Source of the DNA: Clostridiales bacterium GWF2_38_85
Lineage (GTDB): Bacteria; Bacillota; Clostridia; Oscillospirales; CAG-382
NCBI GenBank assembly: GCA_001797275.1
Contig: MGOY01000031.1
Location: 1 to 64,000, forward strand
DNA length: 64,000 bases
Reading direction: 5' to 3'
Of the stretch, positions 25,009-33,479 are shown piece by piece. The notes beneath the pieces are model-generated. The model had not been told where the DNA came from. It did not search any database and worked only from the letters and a program-made list of their open reading frames with translations. How positions within the stretch are numbered: the first letter of the stretch is position 1; every line of letters starts with the position of its first letter. Made by a program: the position numbers and the translations under genes.

Positions 25009-26643
25009 ATGGACAACAACTATGATTTAACCGAATATGTTGACAAACTGTATTCTGTCGCTGTCAGCAAAGCACAGGATTCATTTGTTGCAGAGGATAT
25101 TACGCAGGAAGCCTTGCTTGCAGCGTTAATCGGGTTGTCACGCGGTCAGAAGCCGGATAATCTCTGGGCGTGGCTTGTTCGGATTCTGTCAAACAAATAT
25201 TGCGATTATCTTCGCGACAAATACAACAAACCTCAGATAAGCTTTGACGATTATCAGTTCGATATTGCTGATGATAATGATTTTTATGCGAATGATGAAT
25301 ATACTGGGCAGCTTGAAGCTGTACGGCGCGAGCTTGGCTTTTTGGCGAAAACCCACCGTGAAGTGATGGTGCGGTTTTATATGCACGGTCATTCGATAGA
25401 AAAAATCGCGAAAGATCTGAGCATTCCCCTCGGCACAGTTAAAAGCAGGTTGAATACAGGGCGAAAGCATATAAGAGAAAGAGTAAACGAGATGGAAAAT
25501 TACACAAAACAAAGCTATGAACCGGATATACTGAGAATGTCATGTTCGGGTGGAGTCGGACTTAACGATGAACCATTTTCACTTGTAGACGAAAAAGACA
25601 AACTGACACAGAACGTGCTGATTCTTGCATATGAAAAGCCGGTAACAGAAACTGAGCTTGCAAAATCCCTTGGTGTACCGGTTGTTTTCATTGAGCCAAT
25701 CGTTGAAAAAATGATTGACGGAGAGCTGATGAAACGCACTGAGAGCGGGAAAATATACACAGATTTTATTATTTACACTGAAAAAGACCGTAAAACCACT
25801 TTTTCAAAGCAGCTTGAAACGGTTGATAAGAACTTTGACCTGTTTTGGGTTGAAATAGAAAAGGCTCTTTCGGAGCTTCGTGAAAAGGAATATTACAAAA
25901 GGCAAACCGAACACGCAAAGTCAAAGCTTGAATTGCATTTTTGTATAGATCTACTTATGGGCGGATGTATAGATGTACGCAATGAAGTCACAGGAATTAT
26001 GCCGTATTCCGATTATCCATACCGTAAGAACGGCGGCAGATGGTTTGCCATGGGACAGCAGTATCCACCGGATTATGATTATAAAAACGACAAAGACTTC
26101 TGGAAATATTCTATTTCCGGAGAAGCAGGAACCGAAATAAGAAATTTCCGTGATGCTAAATATCTTGAACTCCGCAAGTATGATACCGAACTTGGTTCCT
26201 ATCCAAACTGCTATTTCAGAGCGGATTATATAAAATGGTTCTATGAGCTGCTTACCAATGTTGCACACGAGGATTCAGCTGTAGGAGACAATGTTCTCGA
26301 AGCAGCAGAGGATTTTATTACAAGCGGAATATTGAAGAAAGATGACGCTGTTACTCTTAACATCCCGATATTATCACACGAGGAATATCATGACGAAAAG
26401 CGGCTTTCTGCAACTCACCATGAAAAATTGAGCAAGGATATTCATGATATCATGATAAAATTATTCGACAATGGCTATGTCAGGCTGCAGAGCCATTTGA
26501 AAAGTGTGCCGAAATGGCAGCAGTATATGTACTGCGGCGACAGTGTACCAATGGCAGTAATTCACAAGGCAATTGAAAAGGGTATGTTCCTAAAAGATTT
26601 TGATTATCCTATCCCTGCATCTATACTTGTTATTGATAAATAG
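25009..26643 (+). CDS. Sigma-70-like (ECF) regulator with a very long C-terminal extension
   Basis: 544 residues from ATG 25009 (AAAGGA 7 nt upstream); a longer frame from 24973 would start inside the hairpin arm. Residues ~1-75 are sigma region 2 (AEDITQEALLAALIG, WAWLVRILSNKYCDYLRDKY), and ~95-155 are region 4 (LAKTHREVMVRFYMHGHS, EKIAKDLSIPLGTVKSRLN). Ordinary ECF factors end there. Here another ~370 residues follow: a winged-helix-like part (~195-255, EKPVTETELAKSLGVP, KMIDGELMKRTESG), a coiled segment and a large alpha/beta part with Trp/Tyr-rich stretches (YPYRKNGGRWFAMGQQYPPD). The extension may sense a signal or regulate the sigma core; no anti-sigma gene is nearby. Confidence 0.85.
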   Translation: MDNNYDLTEYVDKLYSVAVSKAQDSFVAEDITQEALLAALIGLSRGQKPDNLWAWLVRILSNKYCDYLRDKYNKPQISFDDYQFDIADDNDFYANDEYTGQLEAVRRELGFLAKTHREVMVRFYMHGHSIEKIAKDLSIPLGTVKSRLNTGRKHIRERVNEMENYTKQSYEPDILRMSCSGGVGLNDEPFSLVDEKDKLTQNVLILAYEKPVTETELAKSLGVPVVFIEPIVEKMIDGELMKRTESGKIYTDFIIYTEKDRKTTFSKQLETVDKNFDLFWVEIEKALSELREKEYYKRQTEHAKSKLELHFCIDLLMGGCIDVRNEVTGIMPYSDYPYRKNGGRWFAMGQQYPPDYDYKNDKDFWKYSISGEAGTEIRNFRDAKYLELRKYDTELGSYPNCYFRADYIKWFYELLTNVAHEDSAVGDNVLEAAEDFITSGILKKDDAVTLNIPILSHEEYHDEKRLSATHHEKLSKDIHDIMIKLFDNGYVRLQSHLKSVPKWQQYMYCGDSVPMAVIHKAIEKGMFLKDFDYPIPASILVIDK

Positions 26644-26689
26644 TATTGGTTACCATAAGAAATGATATATTTATATCCCTAATTAGTAC

Positions 26690-26726
26690 AAAAGCTTACG
26701 CCCGGGAAATCCCGGCGTAAGCTTTT
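26690..26726 (+). terminator. Strong terminator after the sigma-like gene
   Basis: AAAAGCTTACGC... and ...GCGTAAGCTTTT with inner CGGG / CCCG arms, a long near-perfect hairpin. It can serve both directions. Confidence 0.85.
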
Positions 26727-26736
26727 GTCTGTATTA

Positions 26737-27075
26737 TTTTTCAAGCTCGAACAGCATTACATGGATAATACCTGCTATTGAGTTTATTTCGCTTGAGTTG
26801 TAAACAAAATCAAAGGTCTTTGCTTGGGGAGTAACCTGTTGTGCAAGTGTTAAAATATCTTCGATAGCGATTAAGTTCGAAACTCCGGTGATATTTTATC
26901 TGTCTTATCGAATGCTTCGACAAGCTCGGAATAATAGGGTTGCTGACAGCCGAGAAAATAATCGGAATTTCGGTTGTTGCGTTTGTACAAGTATAGCATG
27001 AGGAGTGTTTCAATAAACAGAAAGTGATGATTGAATTCATAAAAAACAGACTCAATAAGTAATTGAATCAATAAT
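26737..27075 (-). pseudogene. Frameshifted hypothetical gene
   Basis: Two minus-strand frames combine into one sensible protein: ESVFYEFNHHFLFIETLLML and QQPYYSELVEAFDKTDKISP in the first, then, after a shift near 26880, NLIAIEDILTLAQQVTPQAK and EINSIAGIIHVMLFELEK in the second. The joined product would be about 110 residues. Family not recognised. The start codon is unclear, and a promoter-like TTGACT with a spaced TATTAT lies at about 27101-27073 on the same strand. Confidence 0.5.
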
Positions 27076-27134
27076 AATACCACATATATAAACAAAGTCA
27101 ACTCGTTTTAATTTGAATAATTCAAAATCAAATA

Positions 27135-27165
27135 AACAGCTGCCCGTAACTACCGGACAGCTGTT
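27135..27165 (-). terminator. Terminator after the 64-residue gene
   Basis: AACAGCTG / CAGCTGTT stem with inner CCG / CGG pairing; T/A-rich flank on the minus strand. Confidence 0.6.
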
Positions 27166-27167
27166 AT

Positions 27168-27362
27168 TTACCCAATAAAGTTTGTGTTACCTTTGGCAAG
27201 CTGTTCAATAAAAGCTTGCATTTCATCTCTTGAACCTATAGATTGCGTCTGATTCAACACCTGTTGTTGTTGGTCTGTTGATAAATTTGTAAAGAATGAC
27301 ATAGCATTATAATTCTGTGCAAGAGCCATTCCAAAGCCTAAAGGCATATCATCTCTGTTCAT
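27168..27362 (-). CDS. Small conserved clostridial protein
   Basis: 64 residues starting MNRDDMPLGFGMALAQNYNA; AAAGGA lies 8 nt upstream. Small proteins beginning with a PxGFGMALAQN motif followed by a short helical tail with repeated Gln and Glu (STDQQQQVLNQTQSI, EMQAFIEQLAKGN) are widespread in Clostridia; no function is known to me. It has no cysteine, signal or membrane segment. It is divergently arranged with the transporter gene next to it and has its own terminator. Confidence 0.7.
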   Translation of the reverse strand: MNRDDMPLGFGMALAQNYNAMSFFTNLSTDQQQQVLNQTQSIGSRDEMQAFIEQLAKGNTNFIG

Positions 27363-27424
27363 TTTAAAATCCTTTCATTTTATATAAATAGTATATCCCG
27401 AATGTAAAAAATAAACCTAAACAA

Positions 27425-27453
27425 TTGACTTGTATATGTAACAGTGATATTAT
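27425..27453 (+). promoter_or_regulatory. Promoter of the MFS gene
   Basis: TTGACT at 27425-27430 and TATTAT at 27448-27453, 17-bp spacer. Confidence 0.75.
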
Positions 27454-27479
27454 AACGGATATAGAAACAAACAGAGGAA

Positions 27480-28676
27480 ATGATAAATTTGAAAAAAGTA
27501 ATTAAAATCGGATTCAGAAATATATTGCTTTTGGGGTTTGTGAGTTTCTTTTCCGATGTAAGTTCTGAAATGGTTTATCCATTGATACCATTGTATCTGA
27601 CAGCAGTATTTGGTGCAACTCCTGCACTCGTTGGCGTTATTGAAGGTATTGCGGAAAGTGCAGCAAGTCTTCTTAAGGTTTTCAGCGGATATATAACCGA
27701 TAAGTATAAATTAAAAAAACCTATCGCATTTTTGGGGTATGCAACAGGGCTGGTTTATAAACTCGCATTAGTTGCTGCCGGCTCATGGCTCGGAATACTG
27801 ACTGCAAGAGTAATTGACAGAATAGGCAAGGGAATCAGAACATCACCGAGAGATGTGCTTGTTTCTGAAAACGCTGAGAACGGAAAAACCGGTCAGGCAT
27901 TTGGAATTCACAAAGCGCTTGATATGGCTGGTTCGGCATTGGGTATATTCCTTGCTTTTATAATAATGAAAAGCAGCAGCTTTGATTTTAAAAGTCTGTT
28001 TCTTATCTCAATAATACCCGCTGCAATCGGACTTGTTTTAATGTTGCTTGTTAAAGAGAAAAAAGAAGCAAAGGTAGTCAAAGTTCGTGAGCCATTTTGG
28101 AAAAACATAAAGAAACTTGATAAAAATCTTAAATTGTTCTTGCTTGTTGCCTTGATATTCACACTCGGGAATTCATCGAATGCATTCCTGCTTTTAAGAG
28201 CGAAGGATGTTGGATTCAATGATTCAAATGTGGTGCTTCTTTACCTGATATACAACATAGTCGCATCGTTGTTTGCAATTCCTTTCGGAAAACTTTCCGA
28301 TAAAATCGGACGAAAAAAACTGTTGGTCGGCGGATACTTAGCATTTTCTGCTGTATATTGCGGATTTGCATTCGCAAATCATCAGATAACGCTTGTTGCT
28401 GCATTTATTATCTACGGTTTCTATACAGCAATGACAGCAGGTGTCGAGAGAGCTTTTATAACCGATATAGCACCGGAGGAAATCAAAGGCACAGTGCTTG
28501 GCTTGCATCAGACTATAGTTGGTATTGCTCTTCTGCCAGCAAGTGTATTAGCCGGCTGGTTGTGGAGCATATTCGGCGCTACAGCTCCGTTCTTGTTCGG
28601 AAGTCTGCTTTCATTTAGTGCAGCGATTATACTTTTGTATTTTTTACAACAAATAAAAAAGAAAATTTCAATTTGA
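27480..28676 (+). CDS. MFS transporter (drug/metabolite exporter type)
   Basis: 398 residues with about twelve hydrophobic helices. Signature loops are LYLTAVFGATPALVGVIEGI, RVIDRIGKGIRTSPRDVL in the 2-3/4 region, and GKLSDKIGRKKLLVGGYL, the classic DRxGRR-type motif after helix 8. The RIGKGIRTSPRD stretch marks a common group of bacterial MFS permeases of unknown substrate. AGAGGA lies close to the ATG at 27480; a TTG at 27489 is better spaced, so the true start could be three codons later. Preceded by a good promoter and followed by a terminator, it is monocistronic. Confidence 0.85.
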   Translation: MINLKKVIKIGFRNILLLGFVSFFSDVSSEMVYPLIPLYLTAVFGATPALVGVIEGIAESAASLLKVFSGYITDKYKLKKPIAFLGYATGLVYKLALVAAGSWLGILTARVIDRIGKGIRTSPRDVLVSENAENGKTGQAFGIHKALDMAGSALGIFLAFIIMKSSSFDFKSLFLISIIPAAIGLVLMLLVKEKKEAKVVKVREPFWKNIKKLDKNLKLFLLVALIFTLGNSSNAFLLLRAKDVGFNDSNVVLLYLIYNIVASLFAIPFGKLSDKIGRKKLLVGGYLAFSAVYCGFAFANHQITLVAAFIIYGFYTAMTAGVERAFITDIAPEEIKGTVLGLHQTIVGIALLPASVLAGWLWSIFGATAPFLFGSLLSFSAAIILLYFLQQIKKKISI

Positions 28677-28694
28677 TCTTTAAAAACAATCTGT

Positions 28695-28729
28695 CGCTTC
28701 TTGTATTTTTATATGGGAAGCGATTTTTT
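28695..28729 (+). terminator. Terminator after the MFS gene
   Basis: CGCTTC / GAAGCG stem with a long loop, followed by ATTTTTT. Confidence 0.7.
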
Positions 28730-28761
28730 CTTGTCTAATTTTAAATATTTTTATAAACCTA

Positions 28762-28790
28762 TTGCAATCAGAACAAATGTTTGATATAAT
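28762..28790 (+). promoter_or_regulatory. Promoter of the GyrI-like gene
   Basis: TTGCAA at 28762-28767 and TATAAT at 28785-28790, 17-bp spacer. A flanking AAATGTTTG / CAAACA pair could be an operator. Confidence 0.7.
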
Positions 28791-28850
28791 ACAAACAGAT
28801 GTTTGCTAACTGGGTTATATTTTTATATTTCAGAAAAGGATGGGTTAAAG

Positions 28851-29369
28851 ATGGTTGAAATTGTAAAGTGCTACAAAGAAAGCTGCCCTTCACTTAAATT
28901 TATCGGAAAGCGCTATACCGACAAAGATAGAGGCGCTGACGGTGGCTTCGGAAACAAATGGGGTGAATGGTTCAGTAAAAGCTGGTTCGATGAGATCGAA
29001 GAACTCGGTGTTGCTCCCGAAAACAATGATTCCTATTTCGGCTTAATGCGTCGTAAGGGCGAATTTGAGTATTGGATAGGGATGTTTTTCTCAGAAAACA
29101 CATCGGTTCCCGAAGGTTTCCAGTCAGTAATTGTTCCCGCCGGCGATGTCGGAGTTTGCTGGATTTACGGCAGCGAAGATAATGGCGAAATATACGGACT
29201 TGAGCCTCACAATATGTGTGTTGCAAAAATCAAGGAATCGGGTTGGGAGCTTCAGCAGGATCCCTGGTTTTTCGAACGTTATAACTGCCCACGCTACACA
29301 ACCCGTGATGAAAAGGGAAATGTTATCTTAGATTATGGATTGTATATTATTAAAACGGCAGTTAAATAA
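28851..29369 (+). CDS. GyrI-like / effector-binding (SOUL-type) domain protein
   Basis: 172 residues; ATG 28851 is chosen from AAAGGATGG about 8 nt upstream. The chain is a stand-alone AraC effector-binding domain of the GyrI type: GFGNKWGEWFSKSWFDEIEE, DSYFGLMRR, FEYWIGMFF, FQSVIVPAGDVGVCWIYG and the C-terminal YGLYI strand. Such proteins bind small hydrophobic or cationic ligands; the E. coli member inhibits gyrase. Ligand unknown; there is no DNA-binding domain. It stands behind its own promoter. Confidence 0.8.
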   Translation: MVEIVKCYKESCPSLKFIGKRYTDKDRGADGGFGNKWGEWFSKSWFDEIEELGVAPENNDSYFGLMRRKGEFEYWIGMFFSENTSVPEGFQSVIVPAGDVGVCWIYGSEDNGEIYGLEPHNMCVAKIKESGWELQQDPWFFERYNCPRYTTRDEKGNVILDYGLYIIKTAVK

Positions 29370-29469
29370 TACTTATTTATATGACGGCAAAAAGTCCATA
29401 AGTCAAAGACTTTTCGACATCATACAATGAATATTTAATTGCCGCATTAATAAATCGAAGGGGAAGTTT

Positions 29470-30363
29470 ATGAAGGCATATCACCGAATGCTGACACGGA
29501 TATGGGGCGAATACAGGGGACTTTCTTTATATGAGATTGTCTTCAAAGCGAATTTCGCACTTCTCAAAGGTGAAATTATACCTGATGATGATAAAAGGTG
29601 TATTGTCAACCGATTTCTCGAAGAGATCAGCTCTGAAGAAACGGTAAAGCGTTTTCACAAGGGTGTAAATGCACCTTTAGCTGAAAACGGTGATTTAAGG
29701 GAGATGTATCCGCTGTTTTTTATAACTCCATACGATGAAGGCAGGAAATATGTTACTCTATCAACGATAACTCCAAAAACTCATATTTTATCCGCAAATG
29801 CGTATGAGCTTGAAATACTCAGACTGCTTGCTATCTTTGCAAGAGATAACGGCAAAGTTAAGCAGATGCTTGAAAGGACAAAGAAAAGACTGAAGACAAC
29901 CTGCTTCGGAAATTTTTGCGAAATGGGTGAATGCTTTGAAACTTCAATTATTGTACTGAGGTTTTTAGGTACAGCATATCCCGATGAAATCGAATGGATG
30001 CAGAAGCTTATCAATGGAATCAGAACACACCTATTTGATAAGAAGCGTCATTCGGGGGTGGTATTTTATTATTGGTTGGCACTTTCAGAACTGTCGTATC
30101 AAATTTCTCAGCCGGAAATCGAACGGTTTTCTGTAAAGTGTGATGAACAGACAAAGCAATATTCATTGTTGAACATGGTTCAGAAAAGCTTTGTCATGAA
30201 CAGCGATCATGATAAATACGCAAGCCCATTCGGTGCATATGTAATCAGAAACTGTCTTTCAAGACTGAGTGAATTTTCATATATGAAAAGCATTGAACCG
30301 TATATTTCTGAAAATGACGGCAGACTTCATATCAGCAACCAAATTAATATTACAGGAGGATAA
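29470..30363 (+). CDS. Hypothetical protein, helical
   Basis: 297 residues; AAGGGGAAG about 6 nt before ATG. No family is recognised. The sequence is predicted helical with many aromatic and charged residues (AYHRMLTRIWGEYRGLSL, ERTKKRLKTTCFGNFCEMGE) and has no signal or membrane segment. A short Cys-rich region (CFGNFCEMGEC, ~residues 139-149) could bind a metal. It is followed 5 nt later by the next unknown gene with AGGAGG inside the gap, so the two form an operon. Confidence 0.6.
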   Translation: MKAYHRMLTRIWGEYRGLSLYEIVFKANFALLKGEIIPDDDKRCIVNRFLEEISSEETVKRFHKGVNAPLAENGDLREMYPLFFITPYDEGRKYVTLSTITPKTHILSANAYELEILRLLAIFARDNGKVKQMLERTKKRLKTTCFGNFCEMGECFETSIIVLRFLGTAYPDEIEWMQKLINGIRTHLFDKKRHSGVVFYYWLALSELSYQISQPEIERFSVKCDEQTKQYSLLNMVQKSFVMNSDHDKYASPFGAYVIRNCLSRLSEFSYMKSIEPYISENDGRLHISNQINITGG

Positions 30364-30368
30364 AAAGA

Positions 30369-30878
30369 ATGGAAGAAATAAACATACTGTCGTTAAGGCA
30401 GGCAAAGGTGTTTGAAAACAGCTTGTATCAAAGTCCGGAGTGTGCAGTGATGAGGTTTTACGGTGATGACACCTGCATTGAATCCGAAAAAGAATATTCA
30501 CTGCCTTTAAAAATCAAGGCAACAGCGATGACAGACAGTACAAATATTAGGCTGTTTTTTAATCGCGGAGAGGTTATATTTAACTGGGAATGCAATCCGT
30601 GTGAGCTGAGAGTACATGATATTATATCAGGAAATGCGTATGGTTTTGAGAATACGGGCAGTGTTGCGACAAATGAATTTGTCGATATAATCTGGATAAT
30701 CGGCAAGGATAAAACCGAAATTTATGTAAATGATGAGCTGAGACTTATAAGCAGCGATTTCGAATATATATCAGAACTGAAAAAATTTCCAAGCTTGAAG
30801 ATCAGATCAACAGTAAAAGTTGCTTCCGCGTGGGGCAGTACAGTCACATTAAAATCGTTGGAAATCGACGAGTTATAA
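30369..30878 (+). CDS. Hypothetical beta-sandwich protein
   Basis: 169 residues; AGGAGG 9 nt before ATG. The second half alternates short beta strands (IKATAMTDSTNIRLFFN, EVIFNWECNPCELRVHDI, VDIIWIIGKDKTEIYVND, LKIRSTVKVASAWGS) in the manner of LamG/concanavalin-like jelly rolls, including the GKDKTEIYVNDE turn seen in such domains. There is no signal peptide. A carbohydrate- or peptide-binding role is only a guess. Paired with the gene above. Confidence 0.55.
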   Translation: MEEINILSLRQAKVFENSLYQSPECAVMRFYGDDTCIESEKEYSLPLKIKATAMTDSTNIRLFFNRGEVIFNWECNPCELRVHDIISGNAYGFENTGSVATNEFVDIIWIIGKDKTEIYVNDELRLISSDFEYISELKKFPSLKIRSTVKVASAWGSTVTLKSLEIDEL

Positions 30879-30900
30879 AATAAAAATATTGGAGGAAATA

Positions 30901-30993
30901 GTCTGAAAGAAAACAAATTTTCTTTCAGACAGCGAGTTTTGTGACTTTGCCGCCAAGGGGCGGCAATTCCAGCAAGCCGGAACCGCACGAAAC
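30901..30993 (+). ncRNA. Putative structured RNA element, copy 1
   Basis: Stems in order: P0 30901-30913/30918-30930 (13 bp), then AGCGA, P1 GTTTTGTG 30936-30943 closed by CACGAAAC 30986-30993, and inside it P2 TTGCCGCC 30947-30954 with GGCGGCAA 30959-30966, and P3 TTCC/GGAA (30967-30982) with a CAA loop. It lies 32 nt before the start codon of the next gene. The same order is found at 36042-36147 with different bases in the stems. Confidence 0.5.
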
Positions 30994-31025
30994 ATCGTAC
31001 ACTATGAAAAGGAATGGTTATAAAT

Positions 31026-31250
31026 ATGGCAGAAATCAAAAAGGTCAAAGTTTGTAAAAAATGTTCGGGATTTGACGTTTCCGAACTGAAGGGCAAGGTC
31101 AAAGCAAAGGATCATACAACAGCTTGCATAGGAAAATGTGCAGCTCGGTTTCCCGAACTTCAGGGTAAGGTATACGGATTTCTGAATGGCGAATTTGTTG
31201 TTTGCGATACAAAGGAAGAATTCTTCGAAAAAATCGCAGCAATAGTTTAA
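31026..31250 (+). CDS. Small cysteine protein, DUF1450/thioredoxin-like
   Basis: 74 residues from ATG 31026, behind AAAGGA (spacing ~10). It contains VCKKCSGFDVSEL and CIGKCAARFPELQGKVY, that is C-x2-C and C-x3-C pairs, then NGEFVVCDTKEEFFEKI, as in DUF1450/YuzB-like small proteins with a ferredoxin-like [2Fe-2S] Cys pattern. Function unknown. It stands directly behind the structured RNA element and in front of a strong terminator, so its expression may be controlled by that RNA. Confidence 0.6.
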   Translation: MAEIKKVKVCKKCSGFDVSELKGKVKAKDHTTACIGKCAARFPELQGKVYGFLNGEFVVCDTKEEFFEKIAAIV

Positions 31251-31257
31251 TTCGAAA

Positions 31258-31289
31258 TCAAGGGAACCGGCAAAATCCGGTTCCCTTGA
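31258..31289 (+). terminator. Strong hairpin after the cysteine protein
   Basis: TCAAGGGAACCGG CAAAAT and its exact reverse complement, a 13-bp stem; the flank is AAAATC rather than a T-run. Confidence 0.75.
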
Positions 31290-31314
31290 AAATCATGGTG
31301 GGGGGGGTGTTATT

Positions 31315-32559
31315 ATGTCGAGTATTATTATTCCAAAAAATCTTGATATCGGTGAGAAGATCGCTCTGATGAGCGAAGATGCAAAATTTGAAGTCGGAAC
31401 GGACGGCGATGCCGAATCAACGGCAATTCTTTGTGCTTCGGACATTAAAGCAAAACCGGCACTGCCTAAAATACCAAAGATATATGTTGCAAGCAAATGT
31501 ATTTTTAATTGTGCATATTGCGGTTGCAGATGTAGCAGGGAAGAAAGAGGCAATTATTACAATACACCTGTCGATGTTGCTAAAATGGCGGTCGATATGG
31601 CGATAAGAAACGGGCATGGTGTTTTTGTTTCCTCGGCGATATATAAGAATCCAAATTACACACAGGAGCTGATTGCTGAGAGCGTTAAAATAATGCGTGA
31701 GCAGCTTTATTACAAAGGCTTTATTCATGCGAAAGTTATGCCAAGCGCAGATCCGCTGCTGATAGCAAAAACCGGACAATATGCAAACCGCCTGAGTGTT
31801 AATATCGAGGTTGCGCAAAGCTTGGGGTATAATAGGATTGCAAAGCAAAAAAGCAAGGAAATAATACTGACTCCTATGCGAAGCATTTCTGATCAAATTT
31901 TAACGGCAAAATATGAAGGAAATATCTTTGCTACAACTCAGACAACACAGCTTATGGCGGGCAGCACCAACGAGGATGACAGGACAATAATGAGGCTATC
32001 CAATGCGCTATATGACAAATACCATCTGAAAAGGGTGTATTATACTGCGTTTCAATATAGATACGAGGCGAAAGGCTACGAAAACGAGAATCTGAAGCTG
32101 ACACAAACTCCTTATTGGCGGATGGCGAGATTGTACCAGGCAGACAGGCTTCTCCAACTTTATGGATTTACCCCTGATGATGTTACACCCGATGAATCAC
32201 CCTTCCTGCAGGAGGATATTGATCCCAAAGCAGCTTGGGCACTTCGGCATATGGCTATGTACCCTGTTGAGATAAATAAAGCAGATTTTAAAACATTGAT
32301 CCGTGTACCTGGTATAGGGATCACCTATGCAAAACGCATACTTGAAGTACGCAGATACTGTATAGTTACTCATGATGTATTGAAAAAGATGAGGGTTCCG
32401 CTTAAAAGAAGTATTTATTTTATTACCTGCAATGGTAAATACCAGGGAGGGAATATGCTGTTCTCTCCGTTTATTCGCAGTACGTTGACAACTGGCAGCA
32501 ACCAGATATCCATATTCAATTCGCTGACGGTTGATGAACAGTTAAGCTGCGGCGAATAA
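31315..32559 (+). CDS. Radical SAM protein of the DNA modification/repair type (TIGR03916-like)
   Basis: 414 residues. The radical SAM cluster motif is CIFNCAYCGC (C-x3-C-x2-C, about residue 61-68), after KIYVASK. The middle shows SLGYNRIAKQKSKEI and TTQTTQLMAGSTNEDDRTI, and a helix-hairpin-helix (INKADFKTLIRVPGIGITYA) lies near 320-340, then LKRSIYFITCNG. These fit the family annotated as a putative DNA modification/repair radical SAM protein. In its relatives the next gene is a uracil-DNA-glycosylase-like partner; none is present here. A run of eight G (31300-31307) precedes the start and may serve as the ribosome binding site. Role inferred from family. Confidence 0.85.
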   Translation: MSSIIIPKNLDIGEKIALMSEDAKFEVGTDGDAESTAILCASDIKAKPALPKIPKIYVASKCIFNCAYCGCRCSREERGNYYNTPVDVAKMAVDMAIRNGHGVFVSSAIYKNPNYTQELIAESVKIMREQLYYKGFIHAKVMPSADPLLIAKTGQYANRLSVNIEVAQSLGYNRIAKQKSKEIILTPMRSISDQILTAKYEGNIFATTQTTQLMAGSTNEDDRTIMRLSNALYDKYHLKRVYYTAFQYRYEAKGYENENLKLTQTPYWRMARLYQADRLLQLYGFTPDDVTPDESPFLQEDIDPKAAWALRHMAMYPVEINKADFKTLIRVPGIGITYAKRILEVRRYCIVTHDVLKKMRVPLKRSIYFITCNGKYQGGNMLFSPFIRSTLTTGSNQISIFNSLTVDEQLSCGE

Positions 32560-32611
32560 ATAACGGCAGAGCAACGAAGCCCCACCGTATCATGGTATTT
32601 TGTTAGATTAA

Positions 32612-33097
32612 TTAATAATTATCAATTCGTCTCTGTTTACGCAGATCATGGCGGCGGATTCCTGACTGCCATTCATCCTTATCCTCGTCTGTTTCAAGTA
32701 TCAGTCCGGGCACTGGAACGGGATTTTCATTTTCATCAAGAGCGACCAACACGAGATATGCACGGTTAATCAATCGTTTATCACCGTTGAGCTTTTCAAC
32801 AAAGGTATCGATTCTGACTTCCATTGAGGTTTTACCGACATAGGTTATACGACCTTGAAGAACAATAGTATTATTTATATATGCGGGTTCTTTGAATTGG
32901 AGATTATCAATTGAAGCGGTTGTTACATTCCGGTTAGAATGCCTTCTTGCAACGACTGCTGCAACTATATCAATCCATTCGACCAACTTTCCGCCGAATA
33001 AACGGTTGAATCCGTTAAGATGCTCAAGCAAAACTATTTCTACATGCTCGGTCCTGGATTCGCTGACATGCTTTGATGCCGGTTTTATATTATCCAT
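32612..33097 (-). CDS. Acyl-CoA thioesterase (hotdog fold)
   Basis: 161 residues; AAAGGA lies 8 nt before ATG. Single hotdog domain: EIVLLEHLNGFNRLFGGKLV, WIDIVAAVVARRHSNRNVTT, NLQFKEPAYINNTIVLQGRI, SMEVRIDTFVEKLNG and AYLVLVALDENENPVPVP. This is the order of the YciA/acyl-CoA hydrolase family, cytoplasmic enzymes that cleave acyl-CoA thioesters. The nearest palindromic repeat (33117) begins 20 nt upstream of its start, so its 5' region is short. It converges on the radical SAM gene. Confidence 0.85.
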   Translation of the reverse strand: MDNIKPASKHVSESRTEHVEIVLLEHLNGFNRLFGGKLVEWIDIVAAVVARRHSNRNVTTASIDNLQFKEPAYINNTIVLQGRITYVGKTSMEVRIDTFVEKLNGDKRLINRAYLVLVALDENENPVPVPGLILETDEDKDEWQSGIRRHDLRKQRRIDNY

Positions 33098-33479
33098 ATC
33101 TGAATCCTTTCTTTCCTATATGAAACCAACAAATGAATCACATCAGCCATTCGATGAAAACTCTTTTATTTCTGGTTTTTATCGAATGATCAAATCAATA
33201 TTCATTTGTTTGTTTAATATACATTAGCTAATAGACATAGCAGGATATATTAATGTATGCCATGATTTTCTATCAATTCAATTTATTATAATACAATTGA
33301 TTAAATATGTAAATACAATTTGAAAGTTTAACAAATTTCTTCTTTTTTAAATATCGAAATTCACGAAAAAGCCTTGATTTATAATAGTAATAGTGTTATC
33401 ATAGTTTCATTGTAGGATAGAATATTCTTGCAATTGACATTTTATATACAGCTACAAAAGAAAGTGTGATAACGCTGCT
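33098..33479. other. Divergent intergenic region
   Basis: Contains the palindromic repeat copy at 33117-33221 and then about 250 AT-rich bases; TTGACA at 33434-33439 is followed by several AT-rich candidate -10 sequences but no firm one. No gene seen. Confidence 0.5.
33117..33221. repeat. ~105-bp palindromic repeat, full copy
   Basis: Ends TATATGAAACCAACAAATGA and its counterpart TCATTTGTTTGTTTAATATA; inner arms CATTCGAT / ATCGAATG; 105 bp. Confidence 0.8.
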
